From contig CM055100.1 in the NCBI GenBank assembly GCA_029204225.1, positions 56,842,128-56,906,127 on the forward strand: a stretch of 64,000 bases of DNA, written 5' to 3'. The number at the start of each line of letters is the position of its first letter. Positions within the stretch are counted from its first letter, which is position 1. Position numbers and translations under genes: made by a program. This document shows, piece after piece, positions 10,545-22,197 of the stretch. Source of the DNA: Diphasiastrum complanatum (taxonomy: Eukaryota; Streptophyta; Lycopodiopsida; Lycopodiales; Lycopodiaceae). The notes under the pieces are model-generated. The model saw only the letters and a program-made list of their open reading frames with translations, ran no database searches and was not told the DNA's origin.

Positions 10545-10775
10545 TATCATAGGTCCCGCGGTACTGGGTACCGTGGATCCTGGTACCGCGGGACCATACT
10601 GGTACCGCGGTACCAAAAAAAAAAAAAAAAAATTTGCGAAAATAACAAGGGAAAAAATTTAAATTTTTATTTTATTTTATTATGGTACCGCCCTGGTACC
10701 GCGGATCCCAGGGCGGTACCGTACTAGCGGTACCACTGTTATGGTACCGGCGGTACCATAACAGCGGTACCAGGG
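10545..10775. repeat. Cluster of GGTACC palindromes and hairpins
   Basis: Eleven GGTACC hexamers lie in about 205 bp (starts 10567, 10582, 10601, 10609, 10684, 10695, 10715, 10729, 10743, 10752, 10766). Most are joined by GCG or CGCGG. Larger inverted repeats are nested in it: about 10684-10720 (GGTACCGCCCTGG against CCAGGGCGGTACC) and 10729-10771 (two 20-bp arms with one mismatch). An A-run splits the cluster near 10615-10632. Confidence 0.85.
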
Positions 10776-10783
10776 GACACTAT

Positions 10784-10784
10784 G

Positions 10785-10826
<42 letters not shown>
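10784..10826. repeat. (TA)n microsatellite
   Basis: About 40 bp of TA repeats directly beside the tail of the minus-strand LINE fragment. Confidence 0.95.
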
Positions 10827-10831
<5 letters not shown>

Positions 10832-11516
10832 GAGAGAGAGAGAGCTTTATTAATGTCTTTTAGGATGCCAAAATGGCATATAAGACTAAATATATGTCAA
10901 TTGCATATAATGAAAACCACGAAAGTATAAAAGCGTCTCCAAAAAATTGTAAATGCGTATAGAAAGACTGGAGCTAAGGGAAAAAACCCTGAAATATAGT
11001 ATGGCTATATATGTCCATCCTGCGAAAAAAAGATGTGATATGGGCAGTCCCAGAAGGTATGTCCTGAGTGGGTCGTTGCCATCTGCATGGATGGCAAGTC
11101 GTTGAACATTGGGTATGTGACCTCAAAGTGTGCCGAGTAAATCTGGTAGTTGTATGGTGTTGTATCCTGCGTCTCTGGTGTCTATATCAATCTCATCATC
11201 AGACTCAAAAACATCCCGAGGTCTCTCCCTGAGAAGAAAGAGGTGATCTACAGCTCTGAGGTGGGACTTTGCTGTGTATGACATAAACTGCTCCAAAGTA
11301 GTAACATCTCATGAATCATGAGAGTGACACAATGTGGATCCACATATGTGATGGGAGAGCCCGATGTGACCGGTGAATCTCTAAAGAGGCAAAAGAATCT
11401 CCCTTTGATCTCATAATATGGGCATCTGAAAATAGAATCCTTTATCCCTAAGAGCACAAAATTGGAAAAACCCCTCCCGAGGTACGCCTTGAATTCGGCC
11501 CATCTCAATCGCTAGC
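10832..11516 (-). mobile_element. LINE (non-LTR retrotransposon) 3' fragment, minus strand
   Basis: The minus strand encodes a decayed version of the RT C-terminal/zinc-binding region seen intact at 12270-12536. Examples are QLAIEMGR then PYYEIKGRFFCLFRD...DPHCVTLM, against QLAIETGR and YYEIRGRYHCLFRD...DPRCVALM. Frames shift repeatedly. The 3' end (10846-10890) has TCTTATATGCC, a hairpin ATGCC-ATTTT-GGCAT (10865-10879), GACATTAATAAAG and a (CT)n tail, all shared with the plus-strand copy. It is 5' truncated, as LINE copies commonly are. Confidence 0.8.
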
Positions 11517-11529
11517 TGGTGTGAAGAAC

Positions 11530-13075
11530 TCTGAAATGGCCCAAAAGGAAGCTGAGATACACATACCTGGGGATCCTTTTCTCAGGTCCTATTTTTAGCA
11601 TGAGACAGGCCGCCACCACTCGATTGGGGAAGGGGCATGCCTCCCTTGTTCAGCTAGAGCGAGTTTGTTTCCGGAAGTCCATCCAAGAGGATGCTCGCAG
11701 TAAGTGTCGCCTCTTTGATACCATTGTCACCCCCACGACTCTATATGCGGCAGAGGCATGGTGTACATGTCTCCCCTCTTCATATTGGGCCAGTCTTTCA
11801 CGAATACAGACCACCATGCTAGCTCGGCTAATTTGAGCAAAGCCTTCTGTTCCATATGAGATTCTCCTAGCTGAGTTTGCAGTTCCACCTTTACAGATCG
11901 AGGCAGCTCTTCAGCTCATCCCTTATATACAGAGCATACAGGCGTTATTAGAGATAGACAGACGATACATACAGGTTGCACTATCCTCTTCACAGCATCT
12001 TCATGATCAGGGCTACAGGTTATCATGGTTCTCTCAGGCATCTCACCTCCTACTTGATTCATTTGGTATCTCCATCACCGAGCTTCCCCCAAGCACCCAC
12101 CAGTATATCTGACGATTCCTCTATCGCGCATATCTAGAGCGGACTTGGCATAACCAGTTAGGGGTTAAGCCAGCTTTCTACCAGACCCATTTCTTGGAGC
12201 TGGATACATCAGGGGCCCCGGTTATGCTGCCTCAGATTCACACTGAGACAGCTCAGGATATCCTCTCATCAGCTAGCTATTGAGACTGGGAGGTTTCATG
12301 GTATTCCTAGAGAGGAGCGGATTTGCCAGTTATGCTCTCTAGGTGAGGTGGAGTCTGAGGAGCACTTTATCTTTAGATGCCCTGTATACTATGAGATTAG
12401 AGGACGATATCATTGTCTGTTTCGAGACATGCCTACCACTCTACGCTCTCTCGTCCCCTATGAGGACCCACGATGTGTTGCCCTGATGGTACGCGAGATG
12501 TTCCTCCTACGGAAAGATTTATACGGGACACCCTAGCATTTTACCTCACAGCCACTGATCACTTCATTCTTTACTAGGCGGAGATCGCGTGCCTTAGTGC
12601 ATGAGGACGAGGATTATGATGATGATAATAGCCGCTCGCATTCTCATAGAGATCAGAGACAATGTACTTATCACCATCACGTTACTACCAAGATCACCAG
12701 ACATCCTATGCGGAGACGTACTATTACACATGCTCATGCTCCTGCTCATAGACGACGCCGGCAGACTCCAGTGCCTTCTCATGTTGTGGCTCACATTACA
12801 TTCTTTTACAGCAGTAGCAACAGCAACAACAGCAGCAGCAGCACATCACGGTCTTGACATCTTGACATATATACATATGCTTATTACGCACAGACACTCT
12901 CTCGCATACGTGTCTACTTTAATTTGTACTAGATGTTTTCTTTCTTTATTACAGTTCTGGAGACGTTTTATATGCTCCCACGGTTACCACACTTGACATG
13001 TACTTCATTAGTCTTATATGCCTTTTGGCATGATAAAGACATTAATAAAGCTTTCTTTCTTTCTTTCTTTTCTCT
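11530..13075 (+). mobile_element. LINE 3' fragment, plus strand (RT C-terminus and zinc-binding region)
   Basis: 5'-truncated LINE copy. Reading begins in the RT thumb region (YTYLGILFSGPIFSMRQAA near 11565-11615), then LFDTIVTPTTLYAAEAWCT and the post-RT region with several stops. After that comes QLAIETGRFHGIPREERICQ with a CQLC...HFIFRC zinc-ribbon pattern (12270-12380) and DPRCVALMVREMFLLR. A stop at 12534 is followed in the same frame by a His/Arg-rich stretch to 12857. The 3' end carries the ATGCC-TTTT-GGCAT hairpin (13018-13031), ATTAATAAAG and a CTTT-repeat tail. The fragment is not functional. Confidence 0.85.
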
Positions 13076-15400
13076 CCAACACCTCACTATATCACTATTT
13101 TATCCCCAGAACCTAAACATGTAATCCTAATCCTAAAACAGCCGCAGCCCTAGATCTGACCTACTATTCGATCCCCAACAGCATTACTTAAAATTTATCA
13201 CTATTCTGACGAAATTTCAGATTGCACTTTCTAACAAGATTTCAGATTAATGAAACAAATCATAGATTGCAAATATTCATGATTCTACATAATTAAAAGC
13301 ATTTAAGATTACATTTGCACATTTCCAGAGTTTATAACGGTAAGTTTCTACACCTATCAGTAAGTTTCTAACATAGCACACATTCTAACAGATAGCACAC
13401 ATCCTAACAACATTTCAGGTAATTTTAGCATTTCCAAGATCCACAATTGCTAATTGGTATGGCATTCCATCACCAATTCAAATGTTTGACCTTGTTTTCC
13501 CGTTACAACAACCTCCACAAATGCTACAAATGACCAGTTGCACCACTGAGTGGTTACTCCACCTGCCAAAGAGCACCTGCAAACCAACAACCTGCAGACA
13601 AGCATCAGCGTTCTCAGAGGAAGATCAGCAATTTCAGAGGAAGATCATACTCCTCACTTGCAAACAAAAATACTGTTCTCTAGCGAAACCTACTCTCCAA
13701 ACAATTGAAAACGAAACCTGCTCTCCTAAGCTAAAAAAGAAAGCTTCTCTCAAACAAAAATCACAGCTCTGCAATAAAAGCCTGCCCATTTCCAAACAAC
13801 GAAACCTCCAAACAACTGAAAACGAAACCTGCTCTCCCAGCTAAAAACGAAATCTGCTCTCCAAAAGACTCTTCAGAACGCCCAACAATCTGGCTTGAAC
13901 CAGCACACCTGCGTTGCAGCTCCTTCATTCACAGCACCATCTTTGGCAGCGAACTATCTTCCCTGTGCACGTGGCCTTTTCCAACGTCCCTAGATATTCT
14001 ATTCTAGGGTAAATATTGTACTACCTCCATATTTCTAATTCTCCAACTTTATGTCTACTTCTTTAACTCACATTATTGTTATTTTTCATGTGAAACTTAA
14101 GAAAAACTTAAAAAACCTTAAAACATAAAAAATGACATGACGATCTTGACTCCTCTCTCTCCTCTCTTTTATACTTTTTCTCTTTCTAAAAATTTCTCTT
14201 TCTAAGAGTCTAAAGCCACATGTTTTTTCTTAAAAATCTCTAAATGCACATTGTAAAAAAAGTGGATCTTGAATGAATCCAAACTCTCAAAATACTCGGC
14301 TAAAATCTTACTACAAACATTAGAAATGGCAAAGCATCTTAATGCTACCTATGATACACATGAACTTGACAAAGCATTCAAGAGACAAAAGAAACTAATA
14401 AAAGGTACTGATGGCAGCAAAAAATAGCAGCAAACAGGGTGCCCAATAGCTTGAAAACCTCTTAAAATCATACACAAAAGCTTGAAGACAATACACAAAG
14501 CAATGCTCTCAATGGAGGAAAAAACAATGACAATGATCTATCAATCTCAATGAATCATACAATAGGTTTCTCCAACCTGTTCTCCACGAATTTCAGCCTA
14601 ATATAGGTGAGAGAGATGACTCTCTCTCTCCTCTCTCTAAAACTTAGGACCCAATTTTAGGACACCAGTAGTCTAAAATAGCCAATATTGGCCTATATGT
14701 CCAAATAACATGATTTTGGTGTCATTTCGAAGGTCCTGAAGTTTGAGTATTAAAATAAAAAGTATCCAGGCCTCTTCCACACGTGTGAAAGGTTGGATCC
14801 AAAACTATGTGCCAAAAATATCAAATTTGGCCTAAAAGTAGCTAGGAAATGTTGACAATTTTCACACACACGTCATTTTCAACCCATTTTCATTGCACTT
14901 CAAATGCCCTTCAAATATGTTTTAGGGCAAACGTGGACCAATGAGAATAGACAAAACTTTTTTTGTCTATCATTGCCCACATTCTCTCTCTCTCAACTCA
15001 CATTATTGCTATTTTTCATAAAGCCCTAAAAAAACTCCTAAAAATTAAAAAAATGAGCACCCCCTCTCTTTGTCTCTCTCTCGGCCCTCTCTCTCCATCG
15101 TGCTCCTGAATTTATATCTTTCTCTCTCTAGAAAGTTCCCTTTCTCTCTCTCTAGAAAGTTCCCTCTCTCTCTCTCTAGAAAGTTCTCTTTTCTTCAACG
15201 TTTTCAATAGCCCTTCAAACTTTTTTTAGGGCAGACGTGGCCCAATGAAAATGCGAGAAACGCGTTTTCTCCATTGGTGACATTCTCTCTCTAGATGGTT
15301 GTGGCTAGGAGCACCTTAGAAATATGTGGGGTGGCAGCTGTAGGATTTTTTTTCCTTTCCTTACTTGTGAATTTTTTGTGCCCATAGGGTTTTTGTTTAG
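13076..15400. other. Non-coding DNA with CT-rich and duplicated segments
   Basis: No gene that I can support. 13480-13860 contains short repeated phrases such as GAAAACGAAACCTGCTCTCC. A degenerate duplication links about 14069-14230 and 14996-15200: both start ACTCACATTATTGYTATTTTTCAT and run into CTCTCTCT-rich text with TCTAGAAAG or TCTAAAAAT units. Confidence 0.6.
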
Positions 15401-18255
15401 GTGAAATTCATAAACCTTAACGGATGGAATTTTTCGGGGGACCAAAAAAGCTAAGGGTGGAAGAAAAAGAGACACCTGTTACTAAATGAGTTTGTGTTAT
15501 GAAATTTGGATTTCTTGATAATCCTTGTGGGAAAGTTGCATAATACCAATTACAGAGTAATTCCATAGTAAAATTGATTATTGGATTTCATTTAATTGAA
15601 TTCATGTTTGATATCCTATATGAATATGAGAATGATCGTAAATTTTAATATGATGAATAAGGAATGTGTTAACACATGGAGCACATTTTGTTAGTACTGT
15701 AAAAAGCATTCTTTAGAGATAATAATCTTTGAGTAAGCTTTTACTAACCAGAAATATTTAGATGTGACAATAATCCATGTGTGGAGCCTTATGGTTTGAT
15801 CATCCTTTTGTAAATGGATTATTATCCATCAGAAAATAAAATTTACTGATTCTCCAATGTTTGGTTATAGTGATATTTGTCTACACCTGGCATAGAAAAT
15901 CTAGATGAATCGGTTGAATTTTGGATTATCGAATATGGCGGTTAAGGATAATCTGAAAGGAAGAGCTGGTGGTATGGAGACATCAATAATTTCGGAAAGA
16001 GAATTTTCTAGGACTGTGATCTGATTGTCAATGGTAAATTTGAGTACCTATTCATGATATGAGAAAAGTAGGCCATTGGCTAATCAAAGGGTATTTTGAA
16101 AATTTTTGAGATTTATTCTGGACCCACTCAAGGTATCTCATAATTTGCAAAATAAAGAAAACTCTTAGATCTATTTCTCACCTTTTTTAGAATCCTTACT
16201 TCTTTAAAATTTCTCAAATATGGGATATCAGACATATTTCATATGATCCTTCCAGCGTGAAGTTATTTCTGAAGGATTGTTGTCATGTGAACTATTATTC
16301 ATAGACATAAGGCGTGGAAAAAATTCTTGAGGCTTTATGTGGTTTCAATTTCTCAAAATCCAGATTATCTCTTATGCATAGATAGATCTTGGATGGATAA
16401 CGTTTATTATCACTCGTATTGAAATTATTCAAGGAGAAAGTCTTGAAAATAATAGGGTGAATCCTTTTTGGAAAGGCACTTATTATTGACTTTTCATAAT
16501 TTTCATATGTCATTTCTCTGGTTAACTTTTTGTAAGAAATTTAAAAAATTTTATAAAAAAAGAAGTGAAGTGGTGTGTAAAAGTCTTCCATCAAATCTGT
16601 TGGTTGCACAATGTTTGGAAAACGAATAAGAGAAATTTTCTAGGGATTGTGTAAAACGATCTGGAACTAGAAATGGTTTGGAATTGGAAATAATTATAAG
16701 TAGTACTGAGTAAGATCGAAAGTTACTAATCCCAGTTTGTCGGGGATGAAGTAAGTTTGATGATGAAATGTCTATTTTAAATCAACCTAATCTTAGTTGG
16801 TGTACTACAATCAAGGAGGGGTTGATGGGAAAAAAATTTGGTGCTAAGTTGTAAGTGGGATTAAAAACTCATGAGAGAAGATGTGTTCTCAGTCTCAGAG
16901 ATTTCCCAAATATGTTATTTACTCATGAGAAATAAAATTTTATGGTGATTGAGTTACAAGATTCTTAGTGAGATTTGAGAGTAACATATGTAGATTTTGG
17001 AGGAATCTGCCAGATAAGGACATATGTGTATGTACTTGGGTCATAGTGAGATTATTCTCATATGTGCACGATTAATCTTGGATGGATCTACTATGTATTC
17101 CTGGTTACTAGGGTTATTTAGTGCACTTAACCTAGTTTCCTGGTTACTAGGGTTATTTAGTGCACTTAACCTAGTCGATGAACATAAACATATGATCAAG
17201 TATTGTGTTGGACAATTACTTGCAGAGTTAACGGATTTTTTTCTGAAAGATTTATTGGTTAACTTAAGATATGGATCTAAATGTGGTGTTGTATATGTAT
17301 CATTAAGATTTGCACCTAGGCATTTGAGATTTCTCAATCTTTAGAATTAAATTGAGTGATTGGATTACTTTTGTGAAAAGTTAATTGGTGTAATGAACAG
17401 TGGGAAGAGAATTCACCAGGAACTATTTGTATATATATGTTGCTTATAAGACGCTTGATTAATGAATCATTCTGACTCATCCAAAAAGGTTATGTGCATA
17501 GAAAGAGTATTACTGATTGTACCCCATAGATCTCAATTAGATAGCGAATCATAATGGTACCAAGAATGACAGCTGAATTTTCAGAAAATTCAACAAAACT
17601 TTGGATATCTAGAAGTCAAGTTTAGAATATAATCTGAATTCTTTTGGGTGGATGAAGATGGTTGTTGATACCATTTTGGTATGCTTTTTGTCTTTGATAA
17701 CCTAATGGTTTGGAATTTGGATAACTCACGTTTTGGTTAAGAATCATGTTTGAGGAGTATTTTTAAAATCCAATATCTCTAAGATGGAGAAGATTTTAGA
17801 ATGATTATTTATATCTCCTGAGTATATATTAAACATAAAGTCCAATATCCTTTAGAAATTAAGTATGCTTTGAGATTCTTAAGAATTATGATTGACGAAT
17901 CATAAGAATGTAACTATTTGTGATTGACAGATCATACATGGATACTTAATTAGAGGATAATCAGGAAATGTGTTGATTCTTAGGTATGTTGAGTAATTCC
18001 CAGTTTACTAATTGAGTAATATCCTTGTTTTTTCTAAAAATAATGGGAAAACCCACGATCATACAAGAAGATTAAAGTATTTAAAGTAATACCATAGAAC
18101 GACAAAATGAATTAAGCTACTCAATAGCTAAATAAAACTTAAAATACTAAGCTAATTACTCAAAACCACTAACTAGAATAGATCCAATAATAGGTAATGC
18201 AAGAAGCTTTGAAACAGCCACTCTTGAAAACTGAGCCCGTAGAAGAATTGAAAGC
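15400..18255 (-). repeat. Unclassified dispersed repeat, copy 1 (inverted partner at 62575-64000)
   Basis: From about 16794 to 18255 this segment is the reverse complement of 62575-64000 with moderate divergence. The two runs are colinear throughout. Copy 1 carries a 39-bp tandem duplication (17101-17178) that copy 2 lacks. Open stretches such as 16295-16513 (minus) and 17024-17344 (plus) are not recognisable proteins. On the minus strand fragments such as DNLDFEKLKPHKASRIF look protein-like, with stops between. The type of element is unknown. Copy 1 is cut at 18255 by a copia fragment; its left limit is uncertain. Confidence 0.65.
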
Positions 18256-19101
18256 GCTTGTTCATAGGTGACAAAGCTATATCATGGATGTCAAAAAAAC
18301 AAGACACTATCTCATTGTCATCTAGTGAGGCCGAGTACATATCACTTACACATTACACAAAGGAGATGGTATGGATCAAGGATCTTCACTTGATGGATTT
18401 TCTAGAGAGCCCAATCATCTTTTGTGACAACCTATCAGCCCAAAATTGGGCAACCAATCCTATCTTTCATGCTAGGAGCAAGCATATTGAATTAGCATAT
18501 CACTATGTGAGGAAGCAAGTCAAGTCAAAGGAGGTGGAGCTTCATCATGTTTCTTCAAGGGAATGTGTAGCTGATATCTTCAGCAAAGCATTGGGAAAGG
18601 ACTTGTTTATGAATCATAGGACATCACTTGGAGTGTTATCAAAGTCCATGCTAAAACTAGTTGAAGAGGGACTGTGAGAGATTTCAACTAGTTTAGTCAT
18701 ATTTGTTACATGTGTTTATTTGGCATTTGAGGCCAATTTCATATTAAACTTAGAGTTTGACTTTTCAAAGTTATATTAGTCTAGAATCATTTGAATAAAC
18801 ACTTTTGAAAAGTGTGGGAATTCATATTACACAAGTTTTAGTATATTCAAATTTGAGTAGTAGAGACATTGAATCTTGTCACAATAAAAAGGATATTTTC
18901 TATTATGGAGGGAAACCAAGTTTGAATTTAGGTTTGGACTTATTATAAAAGGATATAACTCATGGAAAGAGATAAAATTCTCTCTCTCTTATCTCATTCA
19001 TGCTTATACATGGTTCTCTTGGGTTCTACTATCCATTGGTGCACTATACTTGTCATATCTTGCAATTTTGTGTGTAGGACGTTCATTAAAAGCTATTTTC
19101 A
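18256..19101 (+). mobile_element. Copia fragment: RNase H end plus 3' LTR
   Basis: 18258-18677 encodes the terminal copia RNase H: SWMSKKQDTISLSSSEAEY, IFCDNLSAQNWATNPIFHAR, SKHIELAYHYVRKQV, ECVADIFSKALGKDL. It ends at KLVEEGL. A polypurine tract GAAGAGGGAC is followed at 18673 by a TG-starting LTR (TGTGAGAGATTTCAACTAG) with a TATA-like TTATAAAAGG near 18952. Protein and LTR start match the Copia-5 family (55717-61578), so this is an older relative. The LTR right end near 19101 is a guess. It sits exactly at the broken end of the inverted-repeat copy. Confidence 0.8.
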
Positions 19102-19599
19102 GATCCACACATGTGAAATATAGTAGCTTATTGTTATTGTACGGACAACAAATTTATTTTATGTTTTGGTTCATGTTTGATTAAGATCTATTAGAGATTG
19201 CATCTCATTTTTAGTGTAGATACTGATTTTTTCTATATTGGCAAGATTGGTGAATTGCTTGTTTTTCTAATCAAAGATCATTTTGTAGGTATGGATCTTA
19301 ATAGATCTAAAAACTTTCACAGTCCCCACAAGTGCAATCACCTGCTGGTAGGTCCAGGTCCCAATCACCAACAAGGTCCATACAAATAATGTCTTGAGTA
19401 CAACAAGTAATTGATTTTGTGATAGCAATCCAACACCAACCACATGCAATAGATTCAAGGGAGGGAGAAAGAGAGCTGCTCGCAACCACACAAGCAAAAA
19501 ATACACTTGCAGCTGACCTGAGTCAAGAAGCAAAAGCAAAAGCCAATGCTCAAGCGGCACAAGCTGACAAAATTTTCAGATTTCACATGTGTGGGGAAT
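19102..19599. other. Non-coding interval
   Basis: No gene or clear repeat boundary is visible between the copia 3' LTR and the next LTR-like stretch. Short open stretches have no recognisable motifs. Confidence 0.5.
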
Positions 19600-20344
19600 G
19601 TTCACAAGTATGATGGATCTAATTAAGCTTTGTGATTGGCACAATAACCTGATTCTAGATTGATTAGCAAGATCTAGTTCAGAAGAAATGACTTAACCAC
19701 AATCTAGCATGCTAAGCAATTGAATATGATGGCAATGAATCAATAATGAACAAAAGTACAAGATATCAGTGTATAAGCATTAGCTTCAACACGAGTTAGA
19801 GAGAGAAAGATAGAGAGTTAACAAGTAAAGTAGTTTAGATCCAAAATGGCATGAGATAGCTACAAAACTTTGGTTCTTCATCATTGATTGTGAGGAGAGC
19901 TACACATATTTATGGACTTTGAGGTAGCTTGAGGTAAAACCACATCCATCCATTACAAAATGACATATAGAGTCTATGTGACATTTGTCACTTGCCATGC
20001 ATAAAATTCTACCAACTTTTTACAAGTGTACTAGTTCTAACTAACAAACTACAAATCATCATGCATGTGTCCATTACACTTTGTGCATGCCTTACATGTC
20101 ACTATAGATCACTTACAATTAATGCATGTGAATTGCCACGACTTTCTACAAGCATGACTTTGCTAATTCTATGTCTACAAACTATATGCAAGTTGTATTC
20201 ATCAATCTAAATATTACATAGCCATGTAGCTCGAGTTCTATGTAGGCCAAACTTGGCATTTTGCATTAATGAGCTACATACTTGCATGGTACAACATTTG
20301 TAGCAAGCCAAGAAATCAATATGGATTGTTTTTCAATTTTAACA
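19600..20344 (-). repeat. Probable 3' LTR of the adjacent minus-strand copia fragment
   Basis: The inner border at 20344/20345 is clear: plus-strand AACA followed by CTCCTCCT, that is a minus-strand AGGAGGAG polypurine tract then TGTTAAAATTG. The outer LTR end is not recognisable, so the left coordinate is approximate. Confidence 0.5.
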
Positions 20345-22180
20345 CTCCTCCTAAAAATAATCTATATTGATTTGAACATGGATCTTGGTATAACTCCAAG
20401 ATTGGCTCTATGCTTGATGAAGGAACTTTTGCTCAAAGGTTTGCTGAGCATATCAGCAATACAAGATGATGTCTCGATGTGATCCAATTTGATTTCACCT
20501 CCAATGAGCTTCTCTCTCACGAAGTGATGTACAACTTCGATATGTTTGCTCCTTGCATGAAATATTGGGTTGTTGGCAAGGGCTTGGGCTGAAATGTTGT
20601 CACACATGATCACAGGTAGATCTTCTTCCATGATTATCTTTAGCTCCACTAGTAACCTCTTGATCCAAAGCACTTCCTTTGTTGTTGTAGTGAGTGCCTT
20701 GTACTCAGCTTCACATGATGAGAGAGATACAATATCTTGTTTTTTGGAAAGCCAAGATATCAAGTTTTCTCCAAGATATATGACATAAGCACTTGTAGAT
20801 TTTCAATTTGATCTATCACTTGCAAAATCTGAGTCAGAATAATCAATAATAGAAAGATCTTCACTTTTATACAATAAATCAAAATCAAAAGTTGAAGATA
20901 TATTTCTAAGCACTCTCTTGGCCATTTTCCAATGATAAACAGAAGGATTTTGCATAGCCTGGCTCAACTTATGAATACTAAAGCTTATGTCAGGTCTAGT
21001 TATTGTGAGCCAAATTAAGGAGCCTATAAGACTTCTAAAAAGTGTGATTTCCACAAAGGATCTTTCATCACCTTTGTTAGAGTCCTTTACATTTTTCTCC
21101 ATAGGTGTTTCTATACTCTTACAATTCAACATATTGAACTTTTTTAACATTGAAAGAGCATACTTGGATTGACATACAAAAGCTTTATCTTTAAGAAAGT
21201 CAATCTCTAATCCTAGAATATAGTGAATTTTTCCAAGATCTTGCATCTTGAATTAATTCCAAGTGCAATCTTGGTTTCCTCACCTGACTTGATGCAACTT
21301 CCTGTCAAAATGATATCACATAAATAAGAAGGATGACAATATCTTTATCAAAAAACTTGACATATAAGGAAGGATCATAGTTACTAAGATTAAATCCTAA
21401 TGACTTAAGAAAGGTTTTAAGTTGAGAATACCATGATCTTGGAGCTTGCTTTAATCCATATAAACTTTTGAAGAGCAAGCAAACTTTTTCTTTGTCATGG
21501 ATGAACCCAATAGGCTGATCCATATAAATCTCATCTTCTAGATACCCATTTAGAAATGCATTAGAGACATCTAATTGAAGAACTTTCCAATTTTAAAAAA
21601 AAGAAAGAGAAATTATGATTCTAATTGATACCATCTTTGCAACTGGAGCAAAGGTCTCCTCATAATCAAGTCCATAAACTTGAGCAAAACCTTTAGACAA
21701 AGCCTAGTCTTGTACTTGTTGATTGTGCCATCTTGATTATACTTGATTCGAAAAACCCACTTGCAACCGATGGTGTGCTTGTTGGATGGAAGATCCACAA
21801 GCTCCCATGTCTTATTGGCCATCAAAGCATCATATTCCTCCTTCATGGCAGGGTACCATTCCTTCGAGTTGAGAGCATCATATACATCCTTTGGCTCCTC
21901 ATGAGAAATAAAATAAGCACAATTAGTGGAGTTGATTTCCACTTGCTTGCCTCTATCTTCATAGGTAAGCCTTCTAGGCGTGGATCTTTCTCTTTGAGAT
22001 CTCCTTGGTGAAAAGATTTGAGGCGACTCCTCCTCAATTCTTGGCCTCATTTCTCCATGATAGTCTTCAAGAGTAATGATTGGAGTATCTTTGTGAGAAT
22101 CTTTGAACTCAGCCTCCTCAAAAATGTATTTTTGATCTTCATAGAATATAACATCTCTACTCTCAATTGAAGATCTCAAA
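20345..22180 (-). pseudogene. Copia-2: decayed RT-RNase H fragment
   Basis: Minus-strand pieces in copia order. A linker with SPRRSQRERS and the RT start WELVDLPSNKHTIGCKWVFR lie at 22179-21613. RT LYGLKQAPRSWYSQLKTFL is at 21523-21305, where the YVDD catalytic box is lost (the frame reads LLIYVISF). RT end/connection LGKIHYILGLEI and TRPDISFSIHKLSQ is at 21246-20803. RNase H SWLSKKQDIVSLSSCEAEY and HIEVVHHFVREKL is at 20763-20362. At least three frame breaks separate them. The 5' part (gag, PR, INT) is absent: copia sequence ends abruptly at about 22180, where the multi-gene cluster begins. Confidence 0.85.
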
Positions 22181-22197
22181 TTCAGTGTCCAGTCAGA

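Noticed and set aside
13482-13844. Plus-strand 120-codon open stretch
   Set aside because: Low-complexity, with repeated NETCSP-like phrases caused by short DNA repeats. No homology or splice context.
17024-17344. 106-codon plus-strand open stretch, also open in the inverted partner (63490-63771)
   Set aside because: Its openness in both copies can be explained by their similarity. The 39-bp duplication inside happens to keep frame. No recognisable protein and only weak evidence of coding.
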